Source: Hanleya hanleyi
Taxonomy: Eukaryota > Mollusca > Polyplacophora > Lepidopleurida > Hanleyidae
Direction: 5' to 3'
Assembly: GCA_036873755.1 (NCBI GenBank)
Contig: JAVTVY010025307.1
Span: 1 to 64,000, forward strand
DNA: 64,000 nucleotides
Position numbers and translations under genes: made by a program. Below, in pieces: positions 32,501 through 45,600 of this stretch (position 1 is the stretch's first letter; every line of letters begins with the position of its first letter). The notes below the pieces were generated by a model, which ran no database searches, had not been told where the DNA came from, and saw nothing but the letters and a program-made list of their open reading frames with translations.

Positions 32501-32656
32501 TTTGACTCGGATGTGACCTTTGACCGTCACATGACATTTGACCCGGATGTGACCTTGACCTCTCGATCACGTGATCGTCACGTTGAGCTCCGCGAAAAGT
32601 TGTTCGAACAGAGTTCTCCTCCTAAATACGCGCCAATTTGCCCTTTATATACTAAT

Positions 32657-33285
32657 GTCGGCAAGTCGGCTTGTAGGCGAATGGGAGAGAAACGTAAATA
32701 AGGAGGAAAAATATAGCTTGGTGTGCATTTTTTAGCTGTACACACTGTTCAATGGACTGACCCATGGTCCATTTGATAACCTTGAAATTATAGTGAATAG
32801 CCCTGGTTTTGAAGGTGATTCATGAACAAATAATATAAAAAGTATTTATCGTTTTCTTTTATTCTAGCAGTTTTTAAGATAATCACAATTTCTATCAAAA
32901 TTTATGAAATTGGATGAATGTTGCTGGACATGGCAAGAGGGGAGACAAGCCTGTTTAACGGCTGGAAATGCACAACGATAAACTGCGAATGGGGAGCGGT
33001 GTTTGGCTAAGTATTAGGGTCGGTTTATTGTGTGATGGCAGTATTTTCTTTCATCCACACGAACTCATGAATTGGCTGCCAAAAGTGGACAATAATAACA
33101 GTAGTGTGCCAACAGCGTGTGAACAGCCGACCTGCCGATGGGAGATATAGGCTGTTTCTCATAGGCAGACTGTCGACATAGTCATACGAAGATATGGTTG
33201 GTATGTGGTGGACAATGATGCATAGTCATTACGGTAGACCTTATCACTCAGTTGAATACATTCGCCAAACAGTGTTTATAAACAA
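32657..33285. other. Flank of the foldback, no gene recognised
   Basis: It starts with the interrupted GTCGGCAAGTCGGC repeat and then becomes unique AT-rich sequence. Confidence 0.5.
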
Positions 33286-33411
33286 ACGATACTTCCGGAG
33301 CAGCAAGGTTGACTTGGGCCGTGTCAGGTGGAGCGCGTGAGGTCCGGAGTCAATATTGTGATCACCTGGTCATTGTTCTGTCTGCAACGTGGCTGACGGT
33401 GGTCGCTTCGT

Positions 33412-33684
33412 AGATTGTACGATGAAAATCTACAAGAACTGTTACAAAATAGGGACAGAAAGAACGCAAAAAAATGTTATACAGGCGTCTCAATATTACG
33501 GGTCTACTGTCAAGCAAAAGATATTCATTTCGGTATTCTTTCGTCGATAACGAAAGAACAACTAATTGGTGAATTCCTCTTCAAACTCTTTGCTGAGTTG
33601 AGAAAGAAGGATGGAGATAAATACTCTCGTTCGTCGATGGTAAGCATATGTTTCGGTCTCCTGAATATTCAAGAGGTAGAATAA
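33412..33684 (+). pseudogene. Crypton-type tyrosine recombinase N-terminal fragment
   Basis: The open frame encodes an N-terminal helical region resembling the DUF3504/Crypton-derived family (as in ZMYM2, QRICH1, KIAA1958). The residues NRDRKNAKK, VSILRVYC and LRKKDGDKYSRSSMVSICFG are in the order I know from that family. The frame ends at TAA right after this, so the catalytic recombinase core is missing. There is no good ATG at the start, the first possible start being TTG 33415. ATGGTAAGC at 33637 could pass for a donor, but the coding similarity runs through it. Probably a truncated element copy or one exon of a domesticated gene. Confidence 0.55.
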
Positions 33685-33689
33685 TTTGT

Positions 33690-34285
33690 TATATGTAATT
33701 TCTATCTGCACTGCCCGAGTAATCCATTTCATTCCCATCTCAAAACTGGAATGAATTTACGCTGTCGATGTCACCCAATCAAATGAGTTCACCATGACCT
33801 AAATAGGATTTATGAATGAAGTGTGTGAAGCCAAGTGCCTACATTGTATCAAAACACCCAGGGTTTGTGAAACGCTTCTGAAACTTTAAATTCTCAGTAT
33901 TATTCTAGTCAGATTGGAGATTTATCCATGAACTATTCATACAATTGTATCTGTGTGTCTTATTTCCGAAAACACACAGCTGCATGACAGAAAGTATTCG
34001 CCAAACAGCGTTTTTGAAAAGGAGTAATAATAGTACCATGCGCTAGTCTGGCGTCATAGCGATAATTCACTGCATTTAATAAATTCGGTATAATAAAACA
34101 CTTATAAACTTGTGTGGCCGAGGTCAGGTCGCTTTGGCCAAGTCTGGCCAAGGGTCCAGGTTTCATGATATTGACTCCGTCACAAGTTAATAAGTGTATA
34201 ATGATCCCTCTATATTTACCGACTGCTGTACTGGCTGGACTGGTCAGTGTCCAGGATAATAGGAACAATGAGCAATCTCGTGTTC
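33690..34285. other. Spacer without recognised genes
   Basis: ATTCGCCAAACAGYGTTT occurs at about 33259 and 33990, a short direct repeat around the Crypton-like fragment. Otherwise nothing seen. Confidence 0.4.
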
Positions 34286-34289
34286 TGCA

Positions 34290-34368
34290 CAAGTAGGTGC
34301 CGTCGTGATATGACTGAAAAGTTGTTAAAAAACTATGTTAAATCCTGATCTCACTCACTCACTCCGTC
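34290..34368 (+). mobile_element. SINE tail ending in CACT repeats
   Basis: GCCGTCGTGATATGACTGAA, GTTAAAAAACTATGTTAAAT and TCACTCACTCACTC form the 3' tail of a SINE type I associate with gastropods. Other copies of the tail lie at 43870-43960 (inverted) and 56730-56795. Confidence 0.6.
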
Positions 34369-34369
34369 T

Positions 34370-35537
34370 ATATTTATTGGTGAAAGCCCATGAATACAAC
34401 GGATAAAATACCGGTAAATCAAAATAGCTTAGTCCGATAAGGTATGAAACACCTTAACTACCAACGCTGTTCGCTTTTGTGGGGGTTTTGGTAGAGGGGT
34501 CGCGATGCTTTGCCAGAAAAATGTGCGGTCACTGCGAAGACGTAAAAAAAACTAGAGAAAGTTATCGGACAATTTTTTTAGTCGAAAGGCCGTGAAAGTT
34601 ACCATTTCTATGGTATCGAGCCGAAGACAATAGGATACGGGCAATAATTCCATGTCCATTGGAGCCAGAAACAATAAAATGAACAATAGCATATCATATG
34701 TAAATCTATCTGTTGTCTTGAAAGAGGTATTTGATTAGTTACAGGGCGAAAACAAGGTTCTGTAAATTATGTAAATATATATAGTAGCATAGACAATTTA
34801 ATGCAGCAAATTGATAAAATTTATATATTTTTCTGAATGGTTCAGTTCTCCCTCGTAAACTTTAGGTTTCACGTGTAAAGCATTAGCAAAGAAATATTTG
34901 AAAAGAGAAATCCATAAAGGAAGGTGATATCTTGAGAGAAAAAACCTCTCACATATGCCCACATCTGCGCTCCCACTTTCCTTAGGACGGGTGTTAGTCT
35001 AGTGTCCATCTTTATAAAGACTACATAATTTTAGTACCGCTGGAAATTATTGATTTATAACCTGAATTTGTTTATTTTCTATATAAAGTCGAACACATCA
35101 TGAAACTTGAAAATACACCGATACAAACTGTTCAGTTAAAATGAGAATCGCGTATGCGTCTCTGTAGATTGGTGCGGTGATAATATTTTCAACTGGGTAA
35201 TATTGGCAGATGAAACTTCGCCATCGATCATGAACGGAATTGTCATCGACACAGTTATGTGATACGAATAAAGAATGATAGTGTTGTATTCTGAGTTGGG
35301 ACATCCTGTTATTTAGTCCTTGCCTCACGATACCTCCTGGAGAAAGGATTACTTCCCAGTTTGGTCAATGTTTTCCCCAAAGAAACCGTGTAATGTCATT
35401 CACACGCAGCTTGCCCCTTATCATGTTCCATGTCAGCCATGACGGAGATATCCGAGACTCCTCCAGCCTTGACGGAGATATCCCAAGCTATGTCAACCAC
35501 GACGGGCGGACAGATCCGAGACTATCTAAGTCGCCCT
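34370..35537. other. Downstream of the lectin gene; no gene recognised
   Basis: It probably holds the lectin 3' UTR. The complement of AATAAA occurs at 35071-35076, about 460 bp after the stop codon on the minus strand. Confidence 0.4.
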
Positions 35538-35761
35538 TCAGTCTTCTTGTGTCCAGCCGATCCATTCCTGCAGATTGAGCCTTTCCAGTAGACAATCATC
35601 ATGAATCTGGAAACATTCTCCGGTTTTCCTGTTCACCTTGGTGGCCACACAGTTGGGATTTGCCACACAATCTACGATGCAGTTTCTCTGGGCAGTGTAT
35701 TCGGCGGGACCGAGAGTATAACTATGGGAGCCGTCTTCTGTTTTGACTCGGAAGCATCCAT
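35538..35761 (-). CDS. Lectin gene, terminal exon: PAN/apple-like domain
   Basis: The acceptor ATATTTTACAG ends at 35762. The exon begins with the last two bases of a split codon and ends at TGA (35540-35538). It encodes about 73 residues: [10 protein letters not shown], then [19 protein letters not shown] and ECFQIHDDC. The C..DC..NPNC pattern is the signature helix region of PAN/apple domains. Plus-strand open frames here are shadows. Confidence 0.7.
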
Positions 35762-36571
35762 CTGTAAAATATTTGAAATGCCCTTTTATGACATATCGAA
35801 TAGGAAGCCTATATCATCAATATCATTTCGGAAAAGACACTGAGGTTATTCATTTATATTTTAGTTGAAACTTCCAGGGAAAATTACGAGAAGGTCAGGG
35901 ACGGGTGATGTACTATACCTTCATAACCCAGGATAAACCAATCAAATTGAAATCGCCATGGTACCTGGATCACATGACAGGCGCTATCTGGCGATTGATA
36001 GGTCTGCGATTAGCGATAGGTTAGCTTTGGGTATGGGTGAAGTCACGAGGTCTACTTCTAGCGAGTTCGAGCCCAGCTGGCCCATGTGTGAAAGTTTGTC
36101 AGTAACTTGCCGATGGGCGGTGGTTCTCTCCGGGTACTCCGGCTTCCTCCACCAACAAAACTGAGTGTCACCATATGAGTGAAGCAAACTTGAGTGTGAC
36201 ATTAAGCCAAATCCCACCCCTCCCCACTTCTAGCCAGTAATATGTCTCATCTCAGCGATTAATGCGTTAGATATTGTCGTACGTTAAATTGGTTTATCCT
36301 ATAGCAATGTTCAAATCCACGCTCTATTATCTGCGATTTTTTTCTTTCCATGAACACACACTCCTCTAATGCTGATCACCCAGCAGCTCAAATATATTCG
36401 ATGGAATTCACTCGTCGCTATTGTGCATAAGAGGGAAGCGAAGTGTTCGATCAACTCTCAATGGGTTCATTATTGCACGATGAAAAAGATAGAATTTCGG
36501 AGGAATTTGTTGGAATAGAGAATTATCAATATTGAATCCCCTCTTAATTCTTAATACGAGAGAGAGAGAGG

Positions 36572-36616
<45 letters not shown>

Positions 36617-39600
36617 TAAAGTTGTGCTTAACACAATTTCAGTGATGTATCGATGAGCAATATGAATCTCTATATGAAGGCGTAGCAATCTATTAAAATT
36701 GCAACAACGAAAGATAAACGTGTCATGGAATTTATATATACATGAAGCAAAATTAACACACCAAATTTTCTGATACAATTCAAAATCACATTTTCTCTCA
36801 TACGACCAAAAGGATCGTCTAAAGCAACTCATCGATAAAAATAAATTCTCACAATGGCAAAATTTATACAGTTAACCAAAATGTTTGACCGTGAAATTCT
36901 CATTTATTATCATCGAATTATGGCCAATTTGCATATGTCGAATATCTCTATAATCTTCCGTATTTAATAAGTTTGTTATGAAAAGCAGTCGGCTATTATT
37001 TGGCCCGAAGTTTTAATAAAAGCTAGGATATAATACGCCATGAATTACGAGCGTCTGGTCCGTCATTCATAATTCAGCCGTCGTCCATTAGAGAATACCC
37101 GCGTCCATAATCCATAGTACCAAATTCAAAAAGACAATCATAGTATACATAAACATAGGCTTGTTTCATGCAAGAGAGAAGCGGTCAACAGTTTTCAATG
37201 AATCCGGCAAGACATCTTGATGTTCCAAAAATATAAAATCCGTATGGCTGATCAGTATTCTTAATCCATAATATTCGTTGTAAAGTCGTCATCTAATGAA
37301 ATAATATCCAAGTGAGCAAGTTGTGAAATTCTTAAAATATTCTACCTCGCATATATTAAGATCAAACTTACCTGCAGGATCTGCTCTTGGCTGAGGAACT
37401 GTGAAGGAAATTGTATGACTAAATTACCTATCGAAAGTTTATACTACCAAAACGGTTCTAACGCCACCAGGCCTGTGCGATTTGAGGCTTGAACAGGCTC
37501 GTAGTAGGTCATTGAAACTCTCCACAAAAGATTTTGGATTCAAGCTCTGACAAAAATGAAAATATTCAAGATCTCAGCTTTGATGATGTCACAGTGATTT
37601 CATATTGTAACAATAACAATTTGGGCAACAAATTAGAAAATAATTCTCGCAAAGTTGTAAATGCAAAGACAAAAATGAAAACGAAATCTTTCCGTCACAC
37701 TATCACAAATCAAAGCTCTTCATGCAATCTTCCTGTGTTTGTGGTTGTAATAATGTCGCGTAATCATTGAGTTACAACAACATATACCATATTAGCACTT
37801 AATCGCGCCATTTTACGTATACATTCGGCCAATGATAATAACGACAAACAAAAATACGAGATGAATGGAGGTAAAACCGTATAGAGGAAATACAATTCAA
37901 TGAACTTTCATGGTCAGTCACAGTGAAATATTCAGTACTATCACGGATACGTATGCCTATAAATGGGTAGATGCGTAGAATTATAAAGTTTGCTTGCTGA
38001 ATGCAGGTTTATTATTTTTTGGTGATATATTTTGTTCCAGTCATACCACTGCGATAACGGAACAGGTATTCTGTTTCCAACGATACTATTAGGTACCCCT
38101 GAACCACCATTGTGTCGGTAGTTTGATCCGGCGTAAAATGAACAATGAAACTGGATAGTTCAGGTTACTGGGTAGTTCAGGTTACTGGATAGTTAATGTT
38201 ACCGGATAGTTCAGGTTGATCTTACGGTGAAGAGCGACACCTCCATTTCCGACATAGAATTTTCTTCATACTCTTTTTTATATAAATTAGTACTTTCATT
38301 CAAGTCAGATGAATAACATAAAAATCCAGTATCACCATTTCACCATGTGGTATGGGAACCCAACAACGTGGGGTTCCCTTGTATCAAAGTAGGACAAAGC
38401 TGAGAGCAGGATGAAGAAAATAACTTCAGGTCTGATTTCTTGAGAAAATGCGCATAGATTTTGCACAAATTTGCAGAATCTCAGTTCCAACTGACAATAA
38501 ATATAGAACAAATTCATTTAGAAGTTCGTTCTAAGGTGCGAAACATAATTTTGTCACATCTTTTTCGGTGTTATTTCTGTTAAATTGAGATATTTGTCAT
38601 GGCGACAAATTTAGTCATATTCGAAAGCAATTTTTCATAGTTGTTTACCAATATACATATGCATTTTTAACATAAGATTATATTTCTCATACGAAATTTA
38701 ATGTTTCCCAAATTGAAATGTATTATGATCTTTGCCTGAGCTATTGCTCTTCACATTTTTTTCTTTTTCTGAAATGTACACCAGTATACACGGAGATACT
38801 TACTGCCATATAATTTGATTTCGTCGAAGCTGAAGTCTAATGAGGAAGTCAAAATCTTGATTGAGTTCGTGGATACATCGTTAATCTGGAAATAGGCTGG
38901 CCCACCAGAGCAAGGAGATACTAGTTGCTGAAAGATTACAGGATGAGTTATACGTCTGAAAAATTGACACTCAAGGACACAATCCTCACAGATTGTAAAG
39001 GTGCACACTGGCGAGTCTCTTTATGAACAAGGGTCGAATCATAGGTGGCGTAGCAGACAAGGGAATTAACCCTATACATTAAATCAACAAACACCTCTAG
39101 AGAATTTCGTCCTAGAGGGAACGACCCAATAAGACCCACTCAAGAGGCGAGGGCACGAGGGGGCGCAGGTAAACTAAACCTCAAGCACTGTGGTAGTTCG
39201 CATTTACGCACCAGCAAATGCACACGTTGCCGACAGTTTAAAGGGCGAGTGAATACAGACAGCTGTATCAGTTTCAACAGAAAAATATAAAATACAGATA
39301 TCCTGAACTTGCAATCGAGTTAGAATTTTACGGATAATGTATGTTTCTATTGTTACCTTAAGATTGATTCCAGAAGACATATTCTTAATTTGCATATCCC
39401 AGTATCCTGTCTATTAACTTGTAGGCCATGAAACACGTCCTGAATTTTGCCGCTACATGAAATTTCTTTGTAGATTTGCGGCGGCAACTTGATTTTTATC
39501 CCAAATGTACTTCATGAGTAGTCTCCCTTCAGAAGCAAAAGTTCCCACGTTTTCACTTGCACATTAATTAGGAAATTCACAAAAGCAGATGTCCATTCAT

Positions 39601-42600
39601 CTAATCCTGATAAAGGGAAGAGATTAAGAATTTTAGGTAGTATTTGTTAGTGTCTCAGTTCCATTTGTTTACATTGTTCGTGAAAATGAGGTGTCTCAGA
39701 CCCACCCTCCAATGCTAAATTTTCAGTTAGAATGTTTCTTTCCTAAATAGGATACGTTTCTCAAAGCTAAACTTGTGACGTTATAATTTATCTCTCCTTT
39801 TAAATGTTAATTGAAGTGACACTTCTGTAGTATGAATTTTCTGATTAATTGCAAGAGAAAACGTACGAACTTTTCATGTGAAGAGAGAATAAACAAAGCA
39901 TTTCTGGAACAAAAATTGAGTTACCACTTTGGAGAGGCAACGAAAACGTCCATTCTCGAGATTTGACCCTTCAAATTTGGGCGTTAGCAGCGGGACTGGC
40001 CATTAACATAAATTTCGCAGCAAGCCATGGATATATCACAGCTTCAAAATGGAAGACATTAGCTAAAAACTCATAATGAAATCTGTATAAGCTGCAATGT
40101 AGACCTTTCCAAAACATCAAATATTCTGTGAACAAAAATCTTCGAACACTACTAACATTAGGTAATAACTAAAAATGTTCTCTCACGTGATATAGATTAG
40201 ATGAGAAGGCGTCGGATTTCAATTCTTGTTTGTCTGTTAATTATTTTTTATTACACGGGACAGACGAACTATCACTTTCATTGAGCAGTAAATTAAATAC
40301 GAACGCATTCTCACGCTTCTATCCTAATGAATACTTTATTCACTGACTGAACATGTATTCAACACACCCAAAGAATATTTCCCAGATATTGTAATTACAT
40401 ACTTGGAGGAACGGCCTATGATAAATGTTGTACATATTGAAGATGAACTGAGTTTTGAGCTATTTCTGTGAGAAATTGATGATGCAATGCATCGGGAAGG
40501 TCTTCTGGCAGCATCATTCGAACCCGTCTCTCTGCAGATATTTTTGTTTGCTGAAAATTTTGTTCAAGAATAATTCTCTCAATCGTGTACTAATGGATAG
40601 GCTGAATAGCATCCTGTCTTTGTGCGAAAAACTGACTTCATGATCACGACTAACCGTTTTAGTATAAATGAACAAATACTGTAAACATAATTCTAGAATG
40701 CTATGTAGTTTAAAGTACAGTGACAGCAAATTAATTGTAAATATACGATATGATGTCATTCATATTGCGAAATTAAATCAGCTTTTTTAAAGAAACATCA
40801 TGAGAATAAATGTCATAATGGCTGTGTATGCTGTGTGGTTGTGGACTTATGCTCCCTTGATGGATACTGTTCATCTGCACATAGAGTAAAATGCTGTGCA
40901 AAAATCAAACAAAACTAGGCCAAACACGAAAACTGTCCGTTGCAGAACTCGACAGGCAATGGTGTTCATCTTTATTTCATAGCGGCGTGGGTTATGCTGC
41001 CTTTATTACTTCTCGGTTTGCGACGATAAATTTCTGTACAGCCAACGACGATGACCCCTGAATATCGGATCTCGTGATCCTTTTCTGTGCAGACAGTTCA
41101 CACGTCGAACAATTGTGTGAGACTGGTCTAACTTAGAGCATGTCTTTAACTCTTACATACTTGTTTGAGCGACAAAAATTCCTGACGTCATCATACTGTC
41201 TAGTGACTGACTGTCGAACTGCTCACGGTGACTATCGCGTAGTATTATACCCCATGTAAATTCGTAATGTTTTCACTGGTTGACAGCCTGTCACGTGTCA
41301 TTCTGCAAACCGTGATGTTCGGTGATGATGTGGTCATACCATGCCTTACAGTTGAATACATGTCATTTGTCACGGCAGAGACTCGAACATGACAAATGTT
41401 TCACGGCTATATCTGCTGAACCAAGAGTTGCCTCCCATAGCGCGCGCCAGCATACTCCCCAAAACGAAGATTGATGTGTTTATACGTCGACCCGTCGGTG
41501 ATAGTAATTAGTGAATGTGATTTGGAAATTGACTGAAATAAATTTGTCATCTTTTAAAAAGGTAGATAAGACCACTGAGAACGTTGCTCTTCCAAATTAT
41601 GCGACAAACAAGCCGAGTGTTCAACAGGTTATGATTATTTCACCGTAACATCCTCATTCACATGATTATAAAATCTTCATTTTTTCAAATATGACATTCG
41701 GTGTGCGCGCTCGTTGCACATCACATTTTTGAGAACTGACAAATCATCATGCTCCACGCTACAACATGCAATATTTTTATATTATCTCTGTGTGAGGGTT
41801 GAAGGATTGCATGTATTTCAAACGGTCGAATTCGTATCATGAACGGCGGAATATGGGGGCTAGTGGGGTCAAAAAAAACACACGACACAAAACAAAACAA
41901 AACAAAGCAGAGAAAGATTAAAAAAACGGCAGAGTACTAAAAGCTGAACTGTGTTTGGACCCCGACAAATAGAAAAAATAATCTGTGTTAGGGGTGAAAT
42001 GGTCAAAGCTTGATGAACCTTTCGATTTAAATGATATATATTTCTTATTTAAATTAATTATATTTCCGAACATAATCATTTGCTTAACAGCGAATATTTA
42101 AAAAACAACGAAACATGCAAAACAAATATAGTTTACAGAGGCCACGAATTCTTATTTTATTGCTCGGAAATACGCTAGAATGCGTCTCCGGTCATCTAAG
42201 ACCCCTGCAGCTTCCGGGGCCTAGGCGGCCCCTGCACCCTCGCCTATTTCTGCGGTGATATTGGCCCCTCTACTCACCAATTGCTTCCGCCGTACCTGCG
42301 TATCATGATGGATGAGTCATTCTGATAGAAATACGTCTGCCAACAAAATGTCGACTCTCGAATATATCTGTCTTTATTATTATTTTTTTAGTTTCATTTT
42401 TGTGTGAATACTTACAGTATCTGTTATCGACTGGTTGGTGTATTGGAATAATACTTCCGATTGGAAAGCAGGTGCTGTTGTTGATTTACATGAGGTGTAT
42501 ATTTCCACACAATCAATCTGGTATTCTCCAGTCAGTTGGATGTACACCCATTCCATCGGCGGTTGCCCTGTGTAAAAAAAAACAAAACATTTTCGAAATA

Positions 42601-45600
42601 TGTGGCTGATTAAATGTGACCAAACCCAGAACTATCAAGAGGTCTGGGGCCGGTCTTACAAAGCGTGCGTAGCTTGAACGCATGACCTAACCTCCAAGGG
42701 TGACGCATGTTGAAGGTATATGTAAACTTGACAAGCGAGAGATGCTCCACAAAAACATTGCAATATATTGTGTTATTTCCGGTACAGTGAAATATTTAAA
42801 AATCACTTTTTCAGGAACAGTTTTTCCGCTGTGAAATGGATGATGTACGATAAGCCGATTATTTCGAGCCTTTTTACCCTTTTATAGAAAAAAAAAAATG
42901 TGTACATTAACGATGTGTCTTCAAACGTAACCATCAGTTGGTAACAGTTTGAATCCCCATCTGACTTGGGTGATCTGGGGTGAACTGCAGCTGGGCGGGG
43001 AGCGGGGGGGGGGGGGGGGGGCTGATTACAACATCAACTCCGATTACAAAAACGATATAGAGAAAATCGATCGAGAATTTTGAAAAGGATATCGTTTTTT
43101 TCATATTTTTCTCTCCACATTCCCTCGGAGGATTCAATTCCCGATATGATGGGGATTTCTTCGAGAAATGCAACGAAAATTCTCGAGTGAATGAAAAGCG
43201 ATTAATGGAGACGCTTCCTAATGCTGTTATACGAATTAGGTATTTGTCTTTGGTGGCACCATGACCGCTTCTCTCTTGAAGAAGATCATCTGTTATTTCT
43301 ATGTTTTTATTTCCTAAACATTTAAACTGGTGCTAACTGTCGAAATACGTATTTCGATTATTTACAAGGAAATAGTTTTGCGGACGACGGCTGAATATTG
43401 AATGTCGGATCTGACGCTTGCTATTTGGATAATACACGCGGAAATTATTTCATGGACGACAGCTGGATATTAAAAGTCGCATCCGACGCTTGCTATTTGG
43501 ATTATAGACGCGGAAATTCTTTTGTGGACGAGGGTTGAATATTGAATGACGGATTTTCGCTTGTATATATTTTCAAAAAACTGATGTAGAATTTGTTCCG
43601 AAGTTCAGAATGATTCCAACAGGAAATGACCAAAAATCTCTTCATACTGGAACCAAATCATGCGGGACAACCTACATCATCTGAGGGTTTCTCTTTTTAC
43701 TTTTACTGCAGATTTTTCCGCTCTGAAACTCACATGTTTTGGAGCAGCGGTACTGTACATCCAGATACTTGTATGTACCATAGCAGGGATCGCCAAACAC
43801 GGGCTTAGAGGCCGGAACACTACATCCAGTTTTGTAGTCACACCTGAAACGAGCGGATAGATGCTGTAGAAACATTAGGGTGAGTGAGTGAGTGAGTGAA
43901 TATGATTTAAAGTCGCTTTCAACATTATTTCAGTCATATTACGAAGTTTGATCCATATTCCGTTTCACAACCGGAAACCACACGGTAAATTTGCGACATC
44001 TCTGAATTTAAAAAAGGGCGGACACTTGTGAAGTTTGAAATGTCTGAGATAGATTTCAAACATTCGCCCCACCTAATTATAGTCCAAGAGCTAGGGCACT
44101 TTTAATTGTACGTCAGAGGCCAAAATGTTTGAGTATGTTTTCTAGACCAGAATTTTGTGCCGAGTCGGAAAATGCGCGTATTGGTGATCAAAGCTGCTGC
44201 ACTTTGGATGAAAAACACGATTTTTCGACCAAATTTTCAACGAAATTGATAAAACGAATATATAATCAACAAATATTTAACCGGGCCTCCATATTTGGCT
44301 CTAAATTGAAGGTGTTGAACTGGTCCAAGCACTCACTTCAGAAATAGCCATATGTAATTGATTACCTTGGTCTCACGCGATTATTTCATCCAAAATGAGG
44401 TTAAAAATTTACAAATCTATAAAACATATCGCTAGAATTATCTCGCTGATATTCTTATTTCAACGGATAGGTTATTTTCATGCATCCAGAAATCGGACGA
44501 CTATGGTGGCTGATATCTGCCATGTCGTATCATCGTACTATCGCCCTATTTTTACTGGCGAGATGGTACGATGGTACGATGGTACGATGGTACGATACGA
44601 TGGCACGATGCGATGGTACGATGACACGATGCGATGGTACGATGGCACGATGCGATGGTACGATGGTACGATGCGATGGTACGATGGTACGATGGAAATT
44701 CCTCCATCGTACCATCGTACCATCGCATCGTACCATCGTATCATCGTACCATCGTATCATCGTGCCATCGTACCATCGTACCATCGCGCTTCGGAAGAGT
44801 TGCTCAAGTCGCTTGATCAAACGAAAGTCATGCGCAAATAAATTATATTGATTGATTTTTAATTGTTTTCATCGTACCATCGTACCATCGCATCGTACCA
44901 TCGTGTCATCGCATCGTGCCATCGTACCATCGCATCGTCCCGTCGCATCGTGTCATCGTACCATCGCATCGTGTCATCGTACCGTACCATCGTACCATCG
45001 TACCATCGCGCCAATAAAAATAGGGCGATAGTACGATGATACGACATGGCAGATATCAGCCACCATAGACGACAGCTGTTGAGCATTTTGCAAAACCAAA
45101 TATGACCATCGTCACCCAAATCTTCTGGCGAAATTTGCCCTAAAGTTACCCTACCCCCCATTTTCGGCAGAAACTGGAAAATGTGTTTGTCTTTTTGCAG
45201 ATACCACGATTTGGCCCCACTATCTGCCTCATCCTCGCGAATAGAGAGCTGAAAATTTCAACAACCCGTATTTGCGTCATACTCTATCAAAAGATGCAAT
45301 TTATATATCACTGACCGTCCCACTGACGTCACGTTAACGTGATGAACTCCAAACGTCATTCTCGAAATTTTTCATTTATTTTTATTTTTGTTGTTAATGT
45401 ACTGATATATCCAACACAATACAACCGTTTCTGTTTAACTGTAATTATTGGATGTTCTCTGTGGCAGTAAAACAAATGAGCAAGCTTCTACGCAAAACGA
45501 AAACTGAAGGCTTTGAGACAGACAATATAATATGTATATCAATGATTTATGAAGTCAATAAAGTATGATATTGGCGATTAACTTGCCCAATTACTAGCTT

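Larger units (their letters stand above)
29030..32653. mobile_element. 3.6-kb foldback element with AAT flanks
   Basis: Both ends read AGTATATAAAGGGCAAATTG inward, and AAT flanks each side (29027-29029, 32654-32656). The arms match all the way in: outer AGGTCA-rich part, then TAATCTATAGGTGTTCTAC, then TCGAGCGTTTATTGTCC, then about seven monomers of the TGCGCATGCGCAG family in each arm, inverted around about 30940-30975. The host sequence on both sides is the GTCGGCAAGTCGGC tandem repeat, so the empty site can be inferred. No coding capacity seen. Confidence 0.85.
35762..37371 (-). other. Intron with SINE, microsatellite and dispersed repeat
   Basis: Intron between the PAN exon and the microexon. 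It holds the SINE at 35985-36230, the GA repeat at 36558 and a dispersed repeat at 37075. No other coding seen. Confidence 0.5.

Noticed and set aside
35601..35843. Plus-strand open frame over the PAN exon
   Set aside because: Shadow of the minus-strand terminal exon 35761-35538.
36551..36832. Ser/Leu-rich minus-strand frame
   Set aside because: Its end is a GA microsatellite translation; the rest is intron sequence.
42400..42609. Plus-strand open frame over the discoidin-like exon
   Set aside because: Shadow of the minus-strand exon 42567-42416, which has proper splice sites and phase.
44395..45161. Open frames of 60-148 codons with [10 protein letters not shown] or RWYDGTM repeats
   Set aside because: They arise from the 8-bp GGTACGAT repeat in a foldback element.
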